From: Candidatus Obscuribacterales bacterium
GTDB lineage: Bacteria; Cyanobacteriota; Vampirovibrionia; Obscuribacterales; Obscuribacteraceae
Reading direction: 5' to 3'
Length of the DNA stretch: 64,000 bases
Assembly: GCA_019745415.1 (NCBI GenBank)
Contig: JAIETF010000057.1
Location: 1-64,000, forward strand
Of the stretch, positions 28,331 through 38,081 are shown one piece after another (within the stretch, counting starts at the first letter, position 1; every line of letters starts with the position of its first letter). The position numbers were made by a program, and so were the translations under genes. The notes beneath the pieces were generated by a model. That model did not search any database, was not told where the DNA came from, and worked only from the letters and a program-made list of their open reading frames with translations.

Positions 28331-30934
28331 CTAGAATAAGTCTGGCCCTGCCGCTGGAATTTGCAATATACGCTGACCGCTCTTTGGATCGGTCAGCGTT
28401 GCGCCTTTAATGGCTTCCTGTAAGCTCTTGTCAGCTTGCACCAAAGGGGCGCGCAATTGCCATTCCCCGCCAAGCTGAGGGCAACCGGCTTCTTCCGGCA
28501 AGAGGTTGGCGTTCACCGCAGTTTTGCACCAGTTCGGGTCGATATTATAAAGTTCGCTTTCCCGCACCAATCGGCTGCGCTTCAAATAATCTCGTGCCAG
28601 GCTCGACCAAACAACGGTATCCTTTGTCTTGCGAGCAGTTTGGCAATAATAAATCAGCTCGCCGTTCATATGTCTCGATGAAGCAAGAGGATAATTGCCG
28701 AAGACTAGGGTGGGAAAATCGCCGCTTAGAGCGCGGCTGTCTATCGCCAAAGTTTCCGGTCTGGCTAAGCCCACGTTTTCTTCGGCTATTAGGTCTGACA
28801 AAGACTGACCTTCGATGCTTATCTGCGAGTCTGCATTAAGCTTGACTGCGGTAACGCTTTGCAATATCTCCGGTGTCTGCAGCCAGATATTGTCTTGCTT
28901 CTCTTGCATCGAATTGAGCTGTTTAGCCAGTTTTTCTGCTTCTTCATACAAATCAGATTCAACTAGACTTTGCAAAACCGGTTTAAAGACGTAACGCTTA
29001 CCCAGAAGATATGCCGGCTTATTTCCTGCTTGCAGGCGGTGAATGCCGCCAGCGGCTAAGAGAAAGAGATGCGAACCCACCTCAAAAGAGGCAGAGGCTG
29101 TCAATTGGGCATTGTGTTGGGCTTGTGAAGAGAGATAGACGACTTTATTCAAGACAAGCTGTTTCTGCTTTTCGTTTTCCAACTTATTGCGGCGCAGACT
29201 AATTTCTTCCTTGGTTTTTTCATCCTGCTTGATGCTTGTTAGATAAATCAAGTCTTGATTTAAGAGGAAGATTCTATCGTTGCTTTCTTTGATCTTCTTA
29301 TAAGCATTGGCTTGCATGACTCGCGCTGTGGACATTGTTTCATTGGCCGATAAATTTGTGCTATAGATATCGGTGAGCAGCTCGATGACCAACTTGCGGC
29401 TCTTATCATCCAGTGGTGCTCCGGCATCATATTTTTCTTTACGCCCAGGCAGCCCGACGGCGCCGTCTTGGTAAAGCACCATGGGCAGTGCCGAGTTCGG
29501 AAAGCGGCGTTGTCCATCTGTAAAGGCATTGATTACGGACTTCAAGCCTTGCTCTCTGGCGCCGCCCCTATACAGATAGGCAAAGGTGCGGGCATCGCTC
29601 TCTTGCACTAGGCTTGTATTGGCTTGATTGGCCACTCTCTCTTGCATCGACAAATAATCGAATTCGTTATTATCTTCCTCTCTCTTGTTCTGGTCTTGTG
29701 CCACGTCCTTAGGCGCTTCGGCAAAAGAGGCGTTCACTATTTTGAGTAGGTTTTTTTGTTCTATCGGACGTTCTTGGTGTTTGACGAATTCATACAAAAT
29801 CAAAGATAGAGCTTCGGCTGGCGACATCTGTTCAAGCAGCGGTGATTCCGGTATGGCGATATTGCCTATCAAACGGGCTGTTCCTGCTGGGTCGGCGCTT
29901 TCGCTTTTATAGCTCTGATTGCCGTTTTTGTATTGTGTCCAGTTGCCCTTGTTTAGCCAGTCTTTGCGCTGCAAGAGGTCGCGCAGGCTGGCGTCTTGCC
30001 TTAGCCTTCCGTGTGGAAAAGCTAAAACCAGGCAGAGAGGCTTCAGGCGGGTCGCTTTGTTGTCTGCTCTCTTGTCTGCTTTGCTTTCGGCGCCCAGGGC
30101 GACACAAATACTGCGTTTGGCTAAAAGCAAAGAACCGCCGCTTGAGCGGGTTTCCAGGCGTGCTTCCAGCAAAAGGGCGGAAGGCAGCGCGCCGATATCT
30201 TTAAATTGAGGATTGTGCCAATCGATAAAGTCCTGTTTCGCTGCGATTTCTCTCACGGCCGGCTCTTGGGCAAAGCAATAGACCTGCTCGCTTTCTTTTG
30301 CCGCATTTTCAATTGCCGGCAAAATTGGTACCGTCTGTAGTGCGGCAAGTTTGCCTGCTTTTAAATAAGGCTTGCCCTGGTCTTCGTTCAAAGCCGGTAT
30401 CGATGTCACATTTACTGATTCGTTCTTTAGATAGCCAAGGCTCAGATGCAGTTCCTTAAGAGTTGTCTTGCCCCTTAGACCGTCTTCAATTGTTCTCTTG
30501 ACCTCAGTAAAAATTGAGCCGCCCGGGGCAATCTCATTTTCTAAGCGAGCGATGAATTGACTCTGCAGTTCAGAAATTCGATTCATATCTTGAACCAGGG
30601 CTCTCTTTATTACCGGCAAATCGAGTTCTCTGGCTAGGCTGCCGCAGTTGCGTAGGAGCGAGACTGCCGTGTTGAAGCTGCGCGAGTTCTCCCTATTCAT
30701 TAGAGAGAGGGAGCCGAAAGTTTGGTCTTCAATATATGTCTCAGTGACGGCGGCGGCGCCTTGCAGCGCGGCGCGGTCCACCGGATCGGTGTCCGACTCC
30801 TTGATATTCATCCAAGCGATGAGCATGACATAGAGAGAGATTATGCCGCTCACAGCCAGGGTTGAGAACCAGAGTACGCCTATTGAATACCAGTCGATGC
30901 CGGTACTTTTTTCTTTGGTAAGCTTCTCTGTCAT
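28331..30934 (-). CDS. Large unknown membrane-anchored protein, 867 aa
   Basis: A single N-terminal membrane helix (YSIGVLWFSTLAVSGIISLYVMLIAWMNI, residues ~16-44, shown as its ends only in part) with a short basic cytoplasmic leader is followed by ~820 residues outside. The outer part is mostly helical and polar, with coiled-coil potential around residues 565-600 (RRNKLENEKQKQLV) and about 695 (YEEAEKLAKQLNSMQEKQ). A few Cys occur (CPQLGGEW near the end). No family recognised. The tail PAAGPDLF has no sorting motif. It is divergent from the TPR gene at 31030, with 95 bp between them. Confidence 0.7.
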   Translation of the reverse strand: MTEKLTKEKSTGIDWYSIGVLWFSTLAVSGIISLYVMLIAWMNIKESDTDPVDRAALQGAAAVTETYIEDQTFGSLSLMNRENSRSFNTAVSLLRNCGSLARELDLPVIKRALVQDMNRISELQSQFIARLENEIAPGGSIFTEVKRTIEDGLRGKTTLKELHLSLGYLKNESVNVTSIPALNEDQGKPYLKAGKLAALQTVPILPAIENAAKESEQVYCFAQEPAVREIAAKQDFIDWHNPQFKDIGALPSALLLEARLETRSSGGSLLLAKRSICVALGAESKADKRADNKATRLKPLCLVLAFPHGRLRQDASLRDLLQRKDWLNKGNWTQYKNGNQSYKSESADPAGTARLIGNIAIPESPLLEQMSPAEALSLILYEFVKHQERPIEQKNLLKIVNASFAEAPKDVAQDQNKREEDNNEFDYLSMQERVANQANTSLVQESDARTFAYLYRGGAREQGLKSVINAFTDGQRRFPNSALPMVLYQDGAVGLPGRKEKYDAGAPLDDKSRKLVIELLTDIYSTNLSANETMSTARVMQANAYKKIKESNDRIFLLNQDLIYLTSIKQDEKTKEEISLRRNKLENEKQKQLVLNKVVYLSSQAQHNAQLTASASFEVGSHLFLLAAGGIHRLQAGNKPAYLLGKRYVFKPVLQSLVESDLYEEAEKLAKQLNSMQEKQDNIWLQTPEILQSVTAVKLNADSQISIEGQSLSDLIAEENVGLARPETLAIDSRALSGDFPTLVFGNYPLASSRHMNGELIYYCQTARKTKDTVVWSSLARDYLKRSRLVRESELYNIDPNWCKTAVNANLLPEEAGCPQLGGEWQLRAPLVQADKSLQEAIKGATLTDPKSGQRILQIPAAGPDLF

Positions 30935-31029
30935 TCGGTCGCTTTCAGAAGACTCTCTAACTATCCTAACACCAGTCCGGTAGAATTAATCTGTCTAGCT
31001 TTCTCTGCAGTAACGGGGTTCTTAAGTCG

Positions 31030-32040
31030 GTGAGTTGGTCACGCCGTTTGCTTGTCTCTCCTAACCACTGCTTCGCTTGGCAGTTAGTGCTTTGTCAGTC
31101 TCTTCGTCTTTCTCTCTGTCTTTCTCTCTGTCTTTCTTGTGGCTCGCTCCAATCGGTTTCAGCTCTCGAATCGGAGCGCAGACCGAGCCTGCAGAATAGT
31201 CCTAAGCTAAATCAGATCGACCTTGAAAAGGCTGAAGTTTCGAGGTTACTTGCAGAAGGGGCTTTGACCAAGGCGCGACCGCTTGTGGAAGACCTCTTGG
31301 TGAAGCGCCCAGGTGATCTGGAAGTGGCTCTTCTAGGCGCCCGACTCTATCGGGACATCGGTCTGACATCGATGGCTATTGTTCAGTATGAAAGAGTGCG
31401 GCGGCTTTCGCCTGATATGGTTGAGCCTCTGATTGAGCTATCATCGCTGCACCTTGATAATTTGAGCAGTGCCTTGGCTGTAGATTTAGCTGAAGATGCC
31501 GTTCACCTAGCGCCCGGCAATAAGGCAGCGCGAATTGCCCTGGTCAAGGCTTTGATTGCCAGTCAGTCTCTCAAGAGAGCCCGGGAGCAGGCAGACAAGC
31601 TGCTCGTCACCTTTCCTTATGATGCCACTGTTTTGCATCTGGCGGCCGAGGTGGCTCAATCTTTCAATGAAAGTGAGCGGGCTGTGGGATTGCTCAGTCA
31701 GGCGATAGAGAAAGCTCCGGAGAAGCTCTCGTGGCAAATTGAGCTTTCTAGAGCCTATCAGGAGCTTGGTCGATATCAGTCGGCGCGTCAGATTTTGGAG
31801 AAGGTGCTTTTGAAAGAGCCGGTCAATTTTGAAGCTCTTACTGAACTTGCCCACTTGTATGAGTTTGACCTTGGCGATTATTTATCGGCTATGAAGGTCT
31901 ATCGGCGCATTCTTGAGTTTCTGCCAGATGATGCCTCAGCCCGAGCCGGTGCCGAACGCTGTTTGGGTAAGCAGGCTGATTTGGCTCTCTGGTTGAGGGG
32001 CATTATCTATCGCGCCTTTGGCAAGGCGGTCGGGCACTAA
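31030..32040 (+). CDS. Exported TPR-repeat protein
   Basis: 336 residues from GTG 31030. A hydrophobic leader (LRLSLCLSLCLSCGS, encoded by a TCTCTCTGTCTT-type DNA repeat) acts as signal sequence or anchor. From about residue 75 there are tetratricopeptide-like helix pairs: LLGARLYRDIGLTSMAIVQYERV, ALAVDLAEDAVHLAPGNKAAR, LHLAAEVAQSFNESERAVGLL, LSRAYQELGRYQSARQILEK and LAHLYEFDLGDYLSAMKVYRR. TPRs mediate protein contacts, and the partner is unknown. It ends at a strong bidirectional terminator shared with purA. Confidence 0.8.
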   Translation: MSWSRRLLVSPNHCFAWQLVLCQSLRLSLCLSLCLSCGSLQSVSALESERRPSLQNSPKLNQIDLEKAEVSRLLAEGALTKARPLVEDLLVKRPGDLEVALLGARLYRDIGLTSMAIVQYERVRRLSPDMVEPLIELSSLHLDNLSSALAVDLAEDAVHLAPGNKAARIALVKALIASQSLKRAREQADKLLVTFPYDATVLHLAAEVAQSFNESERAVGLLSQAIEKAPEKLSWQIELSRAYQELGRYQSARQILEKVLLKEPVNFEALTELAHLYEFDLGDYLSAMKVYRRILEFLPDDASARAGAERCLGKQADLALWLRGIIYRAFGKAVGH

Positions 32041-32041
32041 A

Positions 32042-32070
32042 AAAAATCGCCTGCATTACAGGCGATTTTT
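32042..32070. terminator. Bidirectional intrinsic terminator
   Basis: Perfect 12-bp stem AAAAATCGCCTG / CAGGCGATTTTT with a 5-base loop, flanked by A and T tracts on both strands. It separates the convergent TPR gene (stop 32040) and purA (end 32092). Confidence 0.95.
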
Positions 32071-32091
32071 CGATTGCTTGCAGATTTCGTT

Positions 32092-33429
32092 TTAGGGCTG
32101 GACCGACTTGGTCAGAACCCGCTTCGGTCCGTGAATCGGATCTTCGATGATCACTGTCTTGTCGCGGGTCGGTCCCACCGAAACTATAGCCACCGGGCAG
32201 TCTAGTTCTTCGGCGATGAAGTCGAGGTAGCGCTGAGCTTCGATGGGCAATTCTTTGAAGCTGCGCACTTCGTCTGTTTTCTTCTTCCAGCCTGGGAAGC
32301 TCTTATAAATTGGTTCCATATGTTTGAAATTGGAGCCGATTGAAGAGATTTCTTTGTGGGTGGAGCCGTCTCTCTTGTCTTTGTAGGCGACGCAGATCTG
32401 AATCTCGTCAAACTCATCGAGCACGTCCAGCTTGGTTATGGCCAGGCAGTCAAGACCGTTGATGCGCACTGAATAGCGACCGATGACTGTGTCGAACCAA
32501 CCGCAACGTCTTGGTCTGCCGGTTGTGACGCCGACTTCAGCCCATGCTTTACCGGTCTGACGGAGCATTTCGCCGATTTCGCCCTCTTGTTCGGTGGGGA
32601 AGGGACCCTCGCCGACGCGGGTCATGAAGGCTTTAGAGACGCCGATAACGCGGTCGATGATGGTTGGTCCGATACCGGCTCCGATACAGGCTCCACCGGC
32701 TGAAGGGCTGGAGCTGGTCACGAAGGGATAAGAGCCGTGATCGAGGTCGAGCAAGGTGCCTTGCGCGCCTTCGAAGAGGATATTTTTGCGGGCTTGTACC
32801 GCGTTGAAGATATATTCGGAAGTGTCGCAGACATATTTGCGAATCTGTTCGGCATAGCCGGAATACTCTTCCAAAATGGCTTTGGCATCAAAGGGAGGGA
32901 TGTTGTACATGCGCTCCAGCAATACGTTTTTGCGAGGCACCATCCACTCTAGTTTTTCTTTCAAGACTTCTTTGTCCAGCAGGTCTTCCATGCGAATACC
33001 GCTGCGGGCGCATTTGTCGGCATAGGTGGGACCGATACCGCGCTTGGTGGTGCCGATCTTGCGGCTGCCGCGGCTTTCTTCTTCGGCGGCATCAAGGGCG
33101 AGGTGATAGGGCATGGTGACATGGGCAGAGGTCGATACCTTCAGCTTTGTATCATCCAAGCCGCGTTTCATTAGGGCATTCAATTCGTTTATGAAAGCTT
33201 TCGGGTCGATAACCATACCCGGTCCCAAGATGCAGGTTTTGCCCTCATAAAGAATGCCGGAAGGAATGAGGTGGAATTTATATGTTTCGCCGTCTACAAC
33301 GACGGTGTGACCAGCATTGGCTCCGCCCTGATATCTGACGACGACGTCGGCATTCTTGGCCAGAAGGTCGGTAACCTTCGCCTTGCCTTCGTCTCCAAAC
33401 TGCGCTCCGACAACAACTACGTTAGCCAA
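32092..33429 (-). CDS. purA: Adenylosuccinate synthetase
   Basis: 445 residues. Start chosen at TTG 33429 ([15 protein letters not shown]), with GGAG ten bases upstream. The longer frame to 33465 adds residues not typical of the family. PurA makes adenylosuccinate from IMP, Asp and GTP. Signatures: [15 protein letters not shown], the catalytic QKRGIGPTY-type block (here [13 protein letters not shown]), [22 protein letters not shown] and [15 protein letters not shown]. The phosphate-binding motif reads GDEGKAK instead of the near-universal GDEGKGK. The gene is otherwise full length. Confidence 0.96.
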   Translation of the reverse strand: MANVVVVGAQFGDEGKAKVTDLLAKNADVVVRYQGGANAGHTVVVDGETYKFHLIPSGILYEGKTCILGPGMVIDPKAFINELNALMKRGLDDTKLKVSTSAHVTMPYHLALDAAEEESRGSRKIGTTKRGIGPTYADKCARSGIRMEDLLDKEVLKEKLEWMVPRKNVLLERMYNIPPFDAKAILEEYSGYAEQIRKYVCDTSEYIFNAVQARKNILFEGAQGTLLDLDHGSYPFVTSSSPSAGGACIGAGIGPTIIDRVIGVSKAFMTRVGEGPFPTEQEGEIGEMLRQTGKAWAEVGVTTGRPRRCGWFDTVIGRYSVRINGLDCLAITKLDVLDEFDEIQICVAYKDKRDGSTHKEISSIGSNFKHMEPIYKSFPGWKKKTDEVRSFKELPIEAQRYLDFIAEELDCPVAIVSVGPTRDKTVIIEDPIHGPKRVLTKSVQP

Positions 33430-33688
33430 GGTCTGATCTCTCCAAACTAAACGAACGACAAACAATATGTCCAGCCAAAAAGCATCTGCCGCGTATTTGA
33501 GCCCCTATTCGTCAACAACTTGAGTGTTGGCGTGCCGGGCTAGTCCGCAGTAGCAACGCGAATGAAAGTATTTCAACATCTCAAAGAGATCCAAAACATC
33601 TTTCAACGCTATTTAGACCCAGATAGTCTAGGGTACTCGCCAAGAGCTGTCAATTTCTCCAGCACTTACCGGTTATTATTACTTACTT

Positions 33689-34762
33689 ATGCAGCGAATT
33701 TTTAGCACTAACTTGACTTCGGCTCAGCCGACCGCAACCCGTCTATTCGAGAGTGGGCTTGCTTCCGGGCACATGGCCCATGCCTTTCTCTTGACTGGAA
33801 GAGATAAGCGGGCCAAGTGGCAAATGGCTCGACAGCTGGCAACCTTTCTTAACTGTGAAGCAATCAATAATGCAATCAACAGCAACGATGCCGCCGTCAC
33901 TGCCTGTCTGCAACCTGAACACGATGTCGAACATGTTGAGCTGGGTGCTATAGATGAACCGGCTTTTAACTCTGCCTGTCAGAACTGCAAATGGCTATAT
34001 CGAGATACCCATCCCAAAGCTTGGTACGTTCTTTCATCACAGGGCAGCAAGAGCGGCAAGATTCCGGTGGAAAGAGCGAGAGAGCTATCGGAAGAACTGG
34101 CATTGACCACAAGCTATAAAAGGGTGGTGGTCATAGAAGATGCTTCTGAAGGCTCATTTCATCGTCCGGCTGCCAATGCCTTGCTCAAGACAATCGAAGA
34201 GCCGCGTTCTCCCAGTCTCTTTCTGTTTTTTGCCTCGGCCGTGGACGATGTATTGGCTACCATCGTCAGTCGCTGCCAGGTGGTGCCCCTCTTGAACCGG
34301 CCTGATGAAAATTTAGGCATCTTGATGGATGTACCCCTGACCGGTAAAGCCCAGTCTGCCGGGGCTTGGCTGACCAGCGAGAGTGCTGCCGTACTCTCCC
34401 GTCAAAGCTTTCTTGAGGGAAGTCACTCAAATAGGGCCTTGGGCGCTCAGCAGGTGGAAGAATCTTTGGCCTTTGCTCAGGTGCTTCTCACTTTGCTCAA
34501 CGAAGCTGAAGATTCGGAAGACTCTGAAGACGAAGCTGAAAGCGGCGCCCATGTCTTTGACACAGCCTTGGCTCTAGAGATAAAGAGACTGACCTCAAAT
34601 CCGCGAGCGCTTGCTCTGGAGAGCCGCACCAAGTATTTGTCCGAGCTTTTGAAAATTACCGAGGAAGCCAAGCGCAGAGTCGATCAATATGTATCAAAGA
34701 AATCGGTTTGTGAATCTTTTGTTTTAAGTTGGCTGCAGTTGAGGCAGAAAAATCATATATGA
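33689..34762 (+). CDS. holB: DNA polymerase III delta-prime subunit
   Basis: 357 residues. Clamp-loader AAA+ fold: HMAHAFLLTGRDKRAKWQMARQLA (position of the P-loop, but lacking GKT, as expected for delta-prime), the CxxC region CQNCKWLYRDTHP, the conserved PVERARELSEELALTT, VVVIEDASEGS and the sensor/SRC segment TIEEPRSPSLFLFFAS with IVSRCQVVPL. This supports HolB over DnaX, which keeps a functional P-loop and is longer. A strongly acidic Ser/Glu/Asp loop (EAEDSEDSEDEAES) sits near residue 275. The C-terminal collar looks short. Confidence 0.88.
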   Translation: MQRIFSTNLTSAQPTATRLFESGLASGHMAHAFLLTGRDKRAKWQMARQLATFLNCEAINNAINSNDAAVTACLQPEHDVEHVELGAIDEPAFNSACQNCKWLYRDTHPKAWYVLSSQGSKSGKIPVERARELSEELALTTSYKRVVVIEDASEGSFHRPAANALLKTIEEPRSPSLFLFFASAVDDVLATIVSRCQVVPLLNRPDENLGILMDVPLTGKAQSAGAWLTSESAAVLSRQSFLEGSHSNRALGAQQVEESLAFAQVLLTLLNEAEDSEDSEDEAESGAHVFDTALALEIKRLTSNPRALALESRTKYLSELLKITEEAKRRVDQYVSKKSVCESFVLSWLQLRQKNHI

Positions 34763-34845
34763 GAAGATGTTTTAAATGAGAGCGCCTAAAATTTATAAGA
34801 CAGTGCTTTCTGTATCGGTGTCTTTATCGGTGGAAGAAAAAGAAG

Positions 34846-36117
34846 ATGTTCAAGAAAAAAGGTGACGACAAGAAAGAGGCAGCCAAGAAGTCCGATGCCC
34901 CCGCGGCGGCAGGAGCTGCTGCAGGATCGGTTGCCTCATCTGGTTTAGAAGCTGGTACCGGTGCTGCCGGCCTTGCTTCTTCTCAAACTTCTCAGGCTGC
35001 CAGCGGTGCCCAAGCCTCGCCCACCAGTTCAGCCAGTGGGTTAGCCGCCCAAGAACCACTTTCAGCAGAAGGCGCTCAGTCAGGTCAGAAGAACCCTTAT
35101 AAAATTAGTATCGTTACCGATGTACTTTTACCGGTGACCTTGGCTCTTGGCTGTTGCGGCGCCTTCTGTGCTACGGTCAAGATTGTGCCGGACAAAGTTA
35201 GCATTTATGGTGTTTCTAAAGAAATTTCGGAAGCTGAGAACGTAGCCGATAAAAGCCTGGTTTCACCGCAGTTCCCCGAAGAAGTTGCCCAATCCGAACC
35301 ACTTAAGTTACTCAAGAAAGGCGATGTCGCAGCCGCCCTCAATGCTGCCCGCACCCTAGCCGGCAAAAAGGGCGATGATGCCCGTTCTCTTTACGTTGCC
35401 GGTGTAACAATGGTGCAGGGCGGCAGTAAGGCTGATAAGGAAAAGGGCGTCGAGTATTTAGCCAAGGCCTACGAGCTTGCCCCTTACAGCCAGTTTGTTT
35501 TGCTGGAATATGCCCGAGGGCTCAATGCCGTCAATCGCGATGATGACTCGATTGGTATGTATGAGAAGCTTTTGCGGGTCTTTGCCGATAAGGCTGGAAT
35601 GGCTCCCAAGCGAGAACTTGGCGACATGTATCTCAAGACCAATAAGTCGGCAGAGGCGGTGAAAACCTTTACCGAGCTTATGCAGATCGATGCAAAAGAC
35701 CCCTCTTATCAGCGTAAGCTTGGTTTTGCTCTAGCCCAAGAAGGCAGACAGCAAGATGGCTTTGAAGAGTTTCGCAAAGGCTTTACCAAAGAGCAAGACA
35801 CTCTTGGTTATCCTTATGCTGTCTATGACATTGTCTCGGCTCATGCCGGTCTCTTAGAAAGCGCTCTTGCCGACCAAGAGAAAGTGGTGGCTAAGAATCC
35901 CAATGATTTGCAGGCTTTACTTGCTCTTGCCCGCCTTTATATCGGCACCAATAAACTGAAGGAAGCTCGAGACACTCTCGAGAAAGCACGCAAGTTGCAA
36001 GAACTGAATCCTGATCTGCATGAAATTATGGCTGAAGTAATGTGCAGACAAAACCAGTCAACATCAGGATTCGATGAGTTCCGTATGGCTGTCAATAATA
36101 TGCATCTCAAAGACTGA
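34846..36117 (+). CDS. Membrane-anchored TPR-repeat protein
   Basis: 423 residues. The N-terminal ~85 residues are Lys-rich, then Ala/Gly/Ser-rich low complexity. A single membrane helix follows (VLLPVTLALGCCGAFCATV). The remaining ~300 residues carry TPR-like repeats: LAKAYELAPYSQFVLLEYARG, YLKTNKSAEAVKTFTELMQ, LGFALAQEGRQQDGFEEFRK, and ALARLYIGTNKLKEARDTLEK. The poly-Ala linker resembles that of the 56812 gene and may be lineage-typical. The gene lies 83 bp after holB and is convergent with the DnaJ gene (15 bp apart). Confidence 0.75.
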   Translation: MFKKKGDDKKEAAKKSDAPAAAGAAAGSVASSGLEAGTGAAGLASSQTSQAASGAQASPTSSASGLAAQEPLSAEGAQSGQKNPYKISIVTDVLLPVTLALGCCGAFCATVKIVPDKVSIYGVSKEISEAENVADKSLVSPQFPEEVAQSEPLKLLKKGDVAAALNAARTLAGKKGDDARSLYVAGVTMVQGGSKADKEKGVEYLAKAYELAPYSQFVLLEYARGLNAVNRDDDSIGMYEKLLRVFADKAGMAPKRELGDMYLKTNKSAEAVKTFTELMQIDAKDPSYQRKLGFALAQEGRQQDGFEEFRKGFTKEQDTLGYPYAVYDIVSAHAGLLESALADQEKVVAKNPNDLQALLALARLYIGTNKLKEARDTLEKARKLQELNPDLHEIMAEVMCRQNQSTSGFDEFRMAVNNMHLKD

Positions 36118-36132
36118 GATGAGGTTCAAAAA

Positions 36133-37059
36133 TTAGGCGGTAGGCGGTTTTTCGATGCGCGCCAATTCGCTATACAGTTCCCTTTCACGGTCTGAAATCT
36201 GCGACGGTACCACTATTTTGGTGCGCACCAGCTGATCGCCGGCGGCACCTTCACGGGCGGGCAAACCTTTGCCTTTTAGTCTTAGCATGCGCCCGTTTTG
36301 AGTGCCGGCTGGAATTCTTATCTTTACTTGCCCTTCGATTGTGTTGACCAGGGCTTCTGCGCCGATAACGGCTTGGGCTGGGCTAATGGCTATTTCACAG
36401 ACCAAATTGTCGCCGTCGATGGTGAAATAAGCATGGGGTTTAACCTTGATGCGCAGATAAAGATCACCCTTGGTATTGGTACCACTGGCAGTGGCTCCTT
36501 CGCCGGGGATTCTTACTTTTTTGCCCGGTCTCAAGCCCGATGGGATCTTGACTTCGAGCGTGCGGGGCTTGCCGCCCGGAGCGCTCAGCTGCAAAGTTCG
36601 TCTCGTGCCGCGGGCCAGCTCTTCTACTGAAAGCTCGATATCGGCTTCTTGGTCGAGCATATGCCTTCTTGTCTGTGCCCCTTGTGCCTTTTGCTGCTGG
36701 GGAGAGCCGAAGGTTTGACCAAAGAGCATGTCGAAGAAATCGGAGAATGATTTATTGGCGCCGATATCGCCCAAGTTGCCAAAGTCAAAGCTAAAGCCGC
36801 TAAAGTCGGGCGGCGGCTTGAAGTTGTCGCCGGCTTTCCAGTTTGCCCCGAGTTGGTCATACCGACTGCGCTTTTCCGGATCTTTTAGAACTTCATAGGC
36901 TTCGTTCAGTTCTTTGATCTTCTCTTCAGCCTTAGGGTCGTTTTTATTGGCGTCGGGGTGATACTTTCTAGCCAGTTTGCGATAAGCCGCCTTCACTTCA
37001 TCGGCGCTGGCTTTGCGATCAATACCGAGAATTTCATAGTAATCTTTGAACTTTACCAA
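36133..37059 (-). CDS. DnaJ/CbpA-type co-chaperone (type II J-protein)
   Basis: 308 residues from a TTG at 37059, six bases after AAGGAG. The longer frame to 37110 gives an atypical Cys/His-rich leader. The J-domain ([20 protein letters not shown] with HPD in [12 protein letters not shown]) lies at residues 2-68 and should stimulate an Hsp70. A Gly/Phe-rich linker ([18 protein letters not shown]) and a DnaJ C-terminal substrate domain ([44 protein letters not shown]) follow. The CxxCxGxG zinc finger of DnaJ is absent, so it is of the CbpA/DjlA-independent type II. Gene symbol left open (CbpA-like). Confidence 0.93.
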   Translation of the reverse strand: MVKFKDYYEILGIDRKASADEVKAAYRKLARKYHPDANKNDPKAEEKIKELNEAYEVLKDPEKRSRYDQLGANWKAGDNFKPPPDFSGFSFDFGNLGDIGANKSFSDFFDMLFGQTFGSPQQQKAQGAQTRRHMLDQEADIELSVEELARGTRRTLQLSAPGGKPRTLEVKIPSGLRPGKKVRIPGEGATASGTNTKGDLYLRIKVKPHAYFTIDGDNLVCEIAISPAQAVIGAEALVNTIEGQVKIRIPAGTQNGRMLRLKGKGLPAREGAAGDQLVRTKIVVPSQISDRERELYSELARIEKPPTA

Positions 37060-37157
37060 GTGGTGCTCCTTGCTCTTGCACGCCCGTGCCGACCTGTGGC
37101 AGAACCACAAGTCTATTTTAAGCTAAAGCGAGCTGCAACTTGCAAGCACGGCTAGAT

Positions 37158-37745
37158 TTATTTCAGAGCCTCTTGATGTTCTACCGCCCGGTGCGAGAGG
37201 GTGGTGATTAGAACCGGTTGCCCTACCAGGGGAATACCGCCCACAAAGGGCAGCGAGCCTAAATTGAGAAAGGGACCGATATTGAAATTGGTCCTCACTG
37301 AAAACTCGTATATCTTGTTGGTGTTGTCGGGAGTGCCGGTGACGCCTGTGTTGGGCCCGTATTTAGTGACTGCCTTGGAGTTCAAATCGGTCTCGGTAAT
37401 GAAGAGATCGACGCCGGTGCCGTTGGAACCCCCCACTGGTTGTAGTTTGGCAAATCTGCCAATACCTGAATTAGTCATGTTCGTGGCGGCATTTCGCATC
37501 TCGGTGAGGGCCTGGGCATAGGTGGCGGCACTGGCTGCTTGGACGGCGCAGTTCTGTCCGAGCATGGCCACCGAGGCATAACCGGTGCTAAAGCTAAGTA
37601 GGTTAATCATTGGAAAGAGAACGGCCAAAATGAAGACCATTAGTGCCGGTGCAAACTCTGCCATTTGGGCCGAGGCGCCGATCCGGTTTCGAGCTTTGCC
37701 TGCTCTGAAACTCTTTGTCGACAAGCATTGCGAGAAAAGACGCAT
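37158..37745 (-). CDS. TadE-like pseudopilin/pilus-assembly protein A
   Basis: 195 residues. A basic leader (RLFSQCLSTKSFRAGKARNRIGASAQM) is followed by a membrane helix that begins at Ala/Glu (AEFAPALMVFILAVLFPMINLL), the pattern of TadE/TadG-like proteins with Glu near the start of the helix. The outer ~145 residues are Asn/Thr/Gly rich, with KIYEFSVRTNFNIGPFLNLG. RBS GGGGG precedes the ATG. TadE proteins belong to Flp/Tad pilus secretion. No other tad gene is visible here. It is divergent from a second TadE-like gene at 38082. Confidence 0.65.
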   Translation of the reverse strand: MRLFSQCLSTKSFRAGKARNRIGASAQMAEFAPALMVFILAVLFPMINLLSFSTGYASVAMLGQNCAVQAASAATYAQALTEMRNAATNMTNSGIGRFAKLQPVGGSNGTGVDLFITETDLNSKAVTKYGPNTGVTGTPDNTNKIYEFSVRTNFNIGPFLNLGSLPFVGGIPLVGQPVLITTLSHRAVEHQEALK

Positions 37746-38081
37746 ATCAAACCCCCAGTCTAAACTGTTTCCCCGACAGTCAATTCAAGACTCATGCTAT
37801 TAGTCATACCACTATTGCCTCTCAATTAATCCAGACAATTGCCTCTGTCGGCAAACCCCCGGCAACGCCTGACCATTCTCTGAAAAGTGATACTGAATGC
37901 GGTGGCAGTTTCCGAGCTTGCTGGTGAAGCCGTCGGCATTAATATAGGGCGGGGGGTTTCGCATATAGAAGTTTGGTGGAATAATAAGCTTAGTTGGGGT
38001 TAATAATCGGGGGTGCGCACCCTCGCCAGACCAACCTGGAATCAGCTCACAAATCTACGTTGTACTTCATTGGAATAAGAG
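37746..38081. promoter_or_regulatory. 336-bp divergent intergenic region between two TadE-like genes
   Basis: Non-coding on both strands and long for this window. It holds a 12-bp perfect palindrome GGGTGCGCACCC (38011-38022), and repeats of ATTGCCTCT near 37815 and 37840. No complete riboswitch consensus or strong sigma70 pair was recognised. The location between divergent genes suggests shared promoters and an operator. Confidence 0.5.
38011..38022. promoter_or_regulatory. Perfect 12-bp palindrome, possible operator
   Basis: GGGTGCGCACCC, about 60 bp before the ATG at 38082 and ~265 bp before the divergent start. Symmetry without a spacer fits binding by a dimeric regulator. It is not followed by a T tract, so terminator use is unlikely. 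Confidence 0.35.

Noticed and set aside
37746-38081. Cyclic-di-GMP (GEMM) riboswitch in the intergenic gap
   Set aside because: Parts of the expected conserved loops were looked for and not found on either strand.
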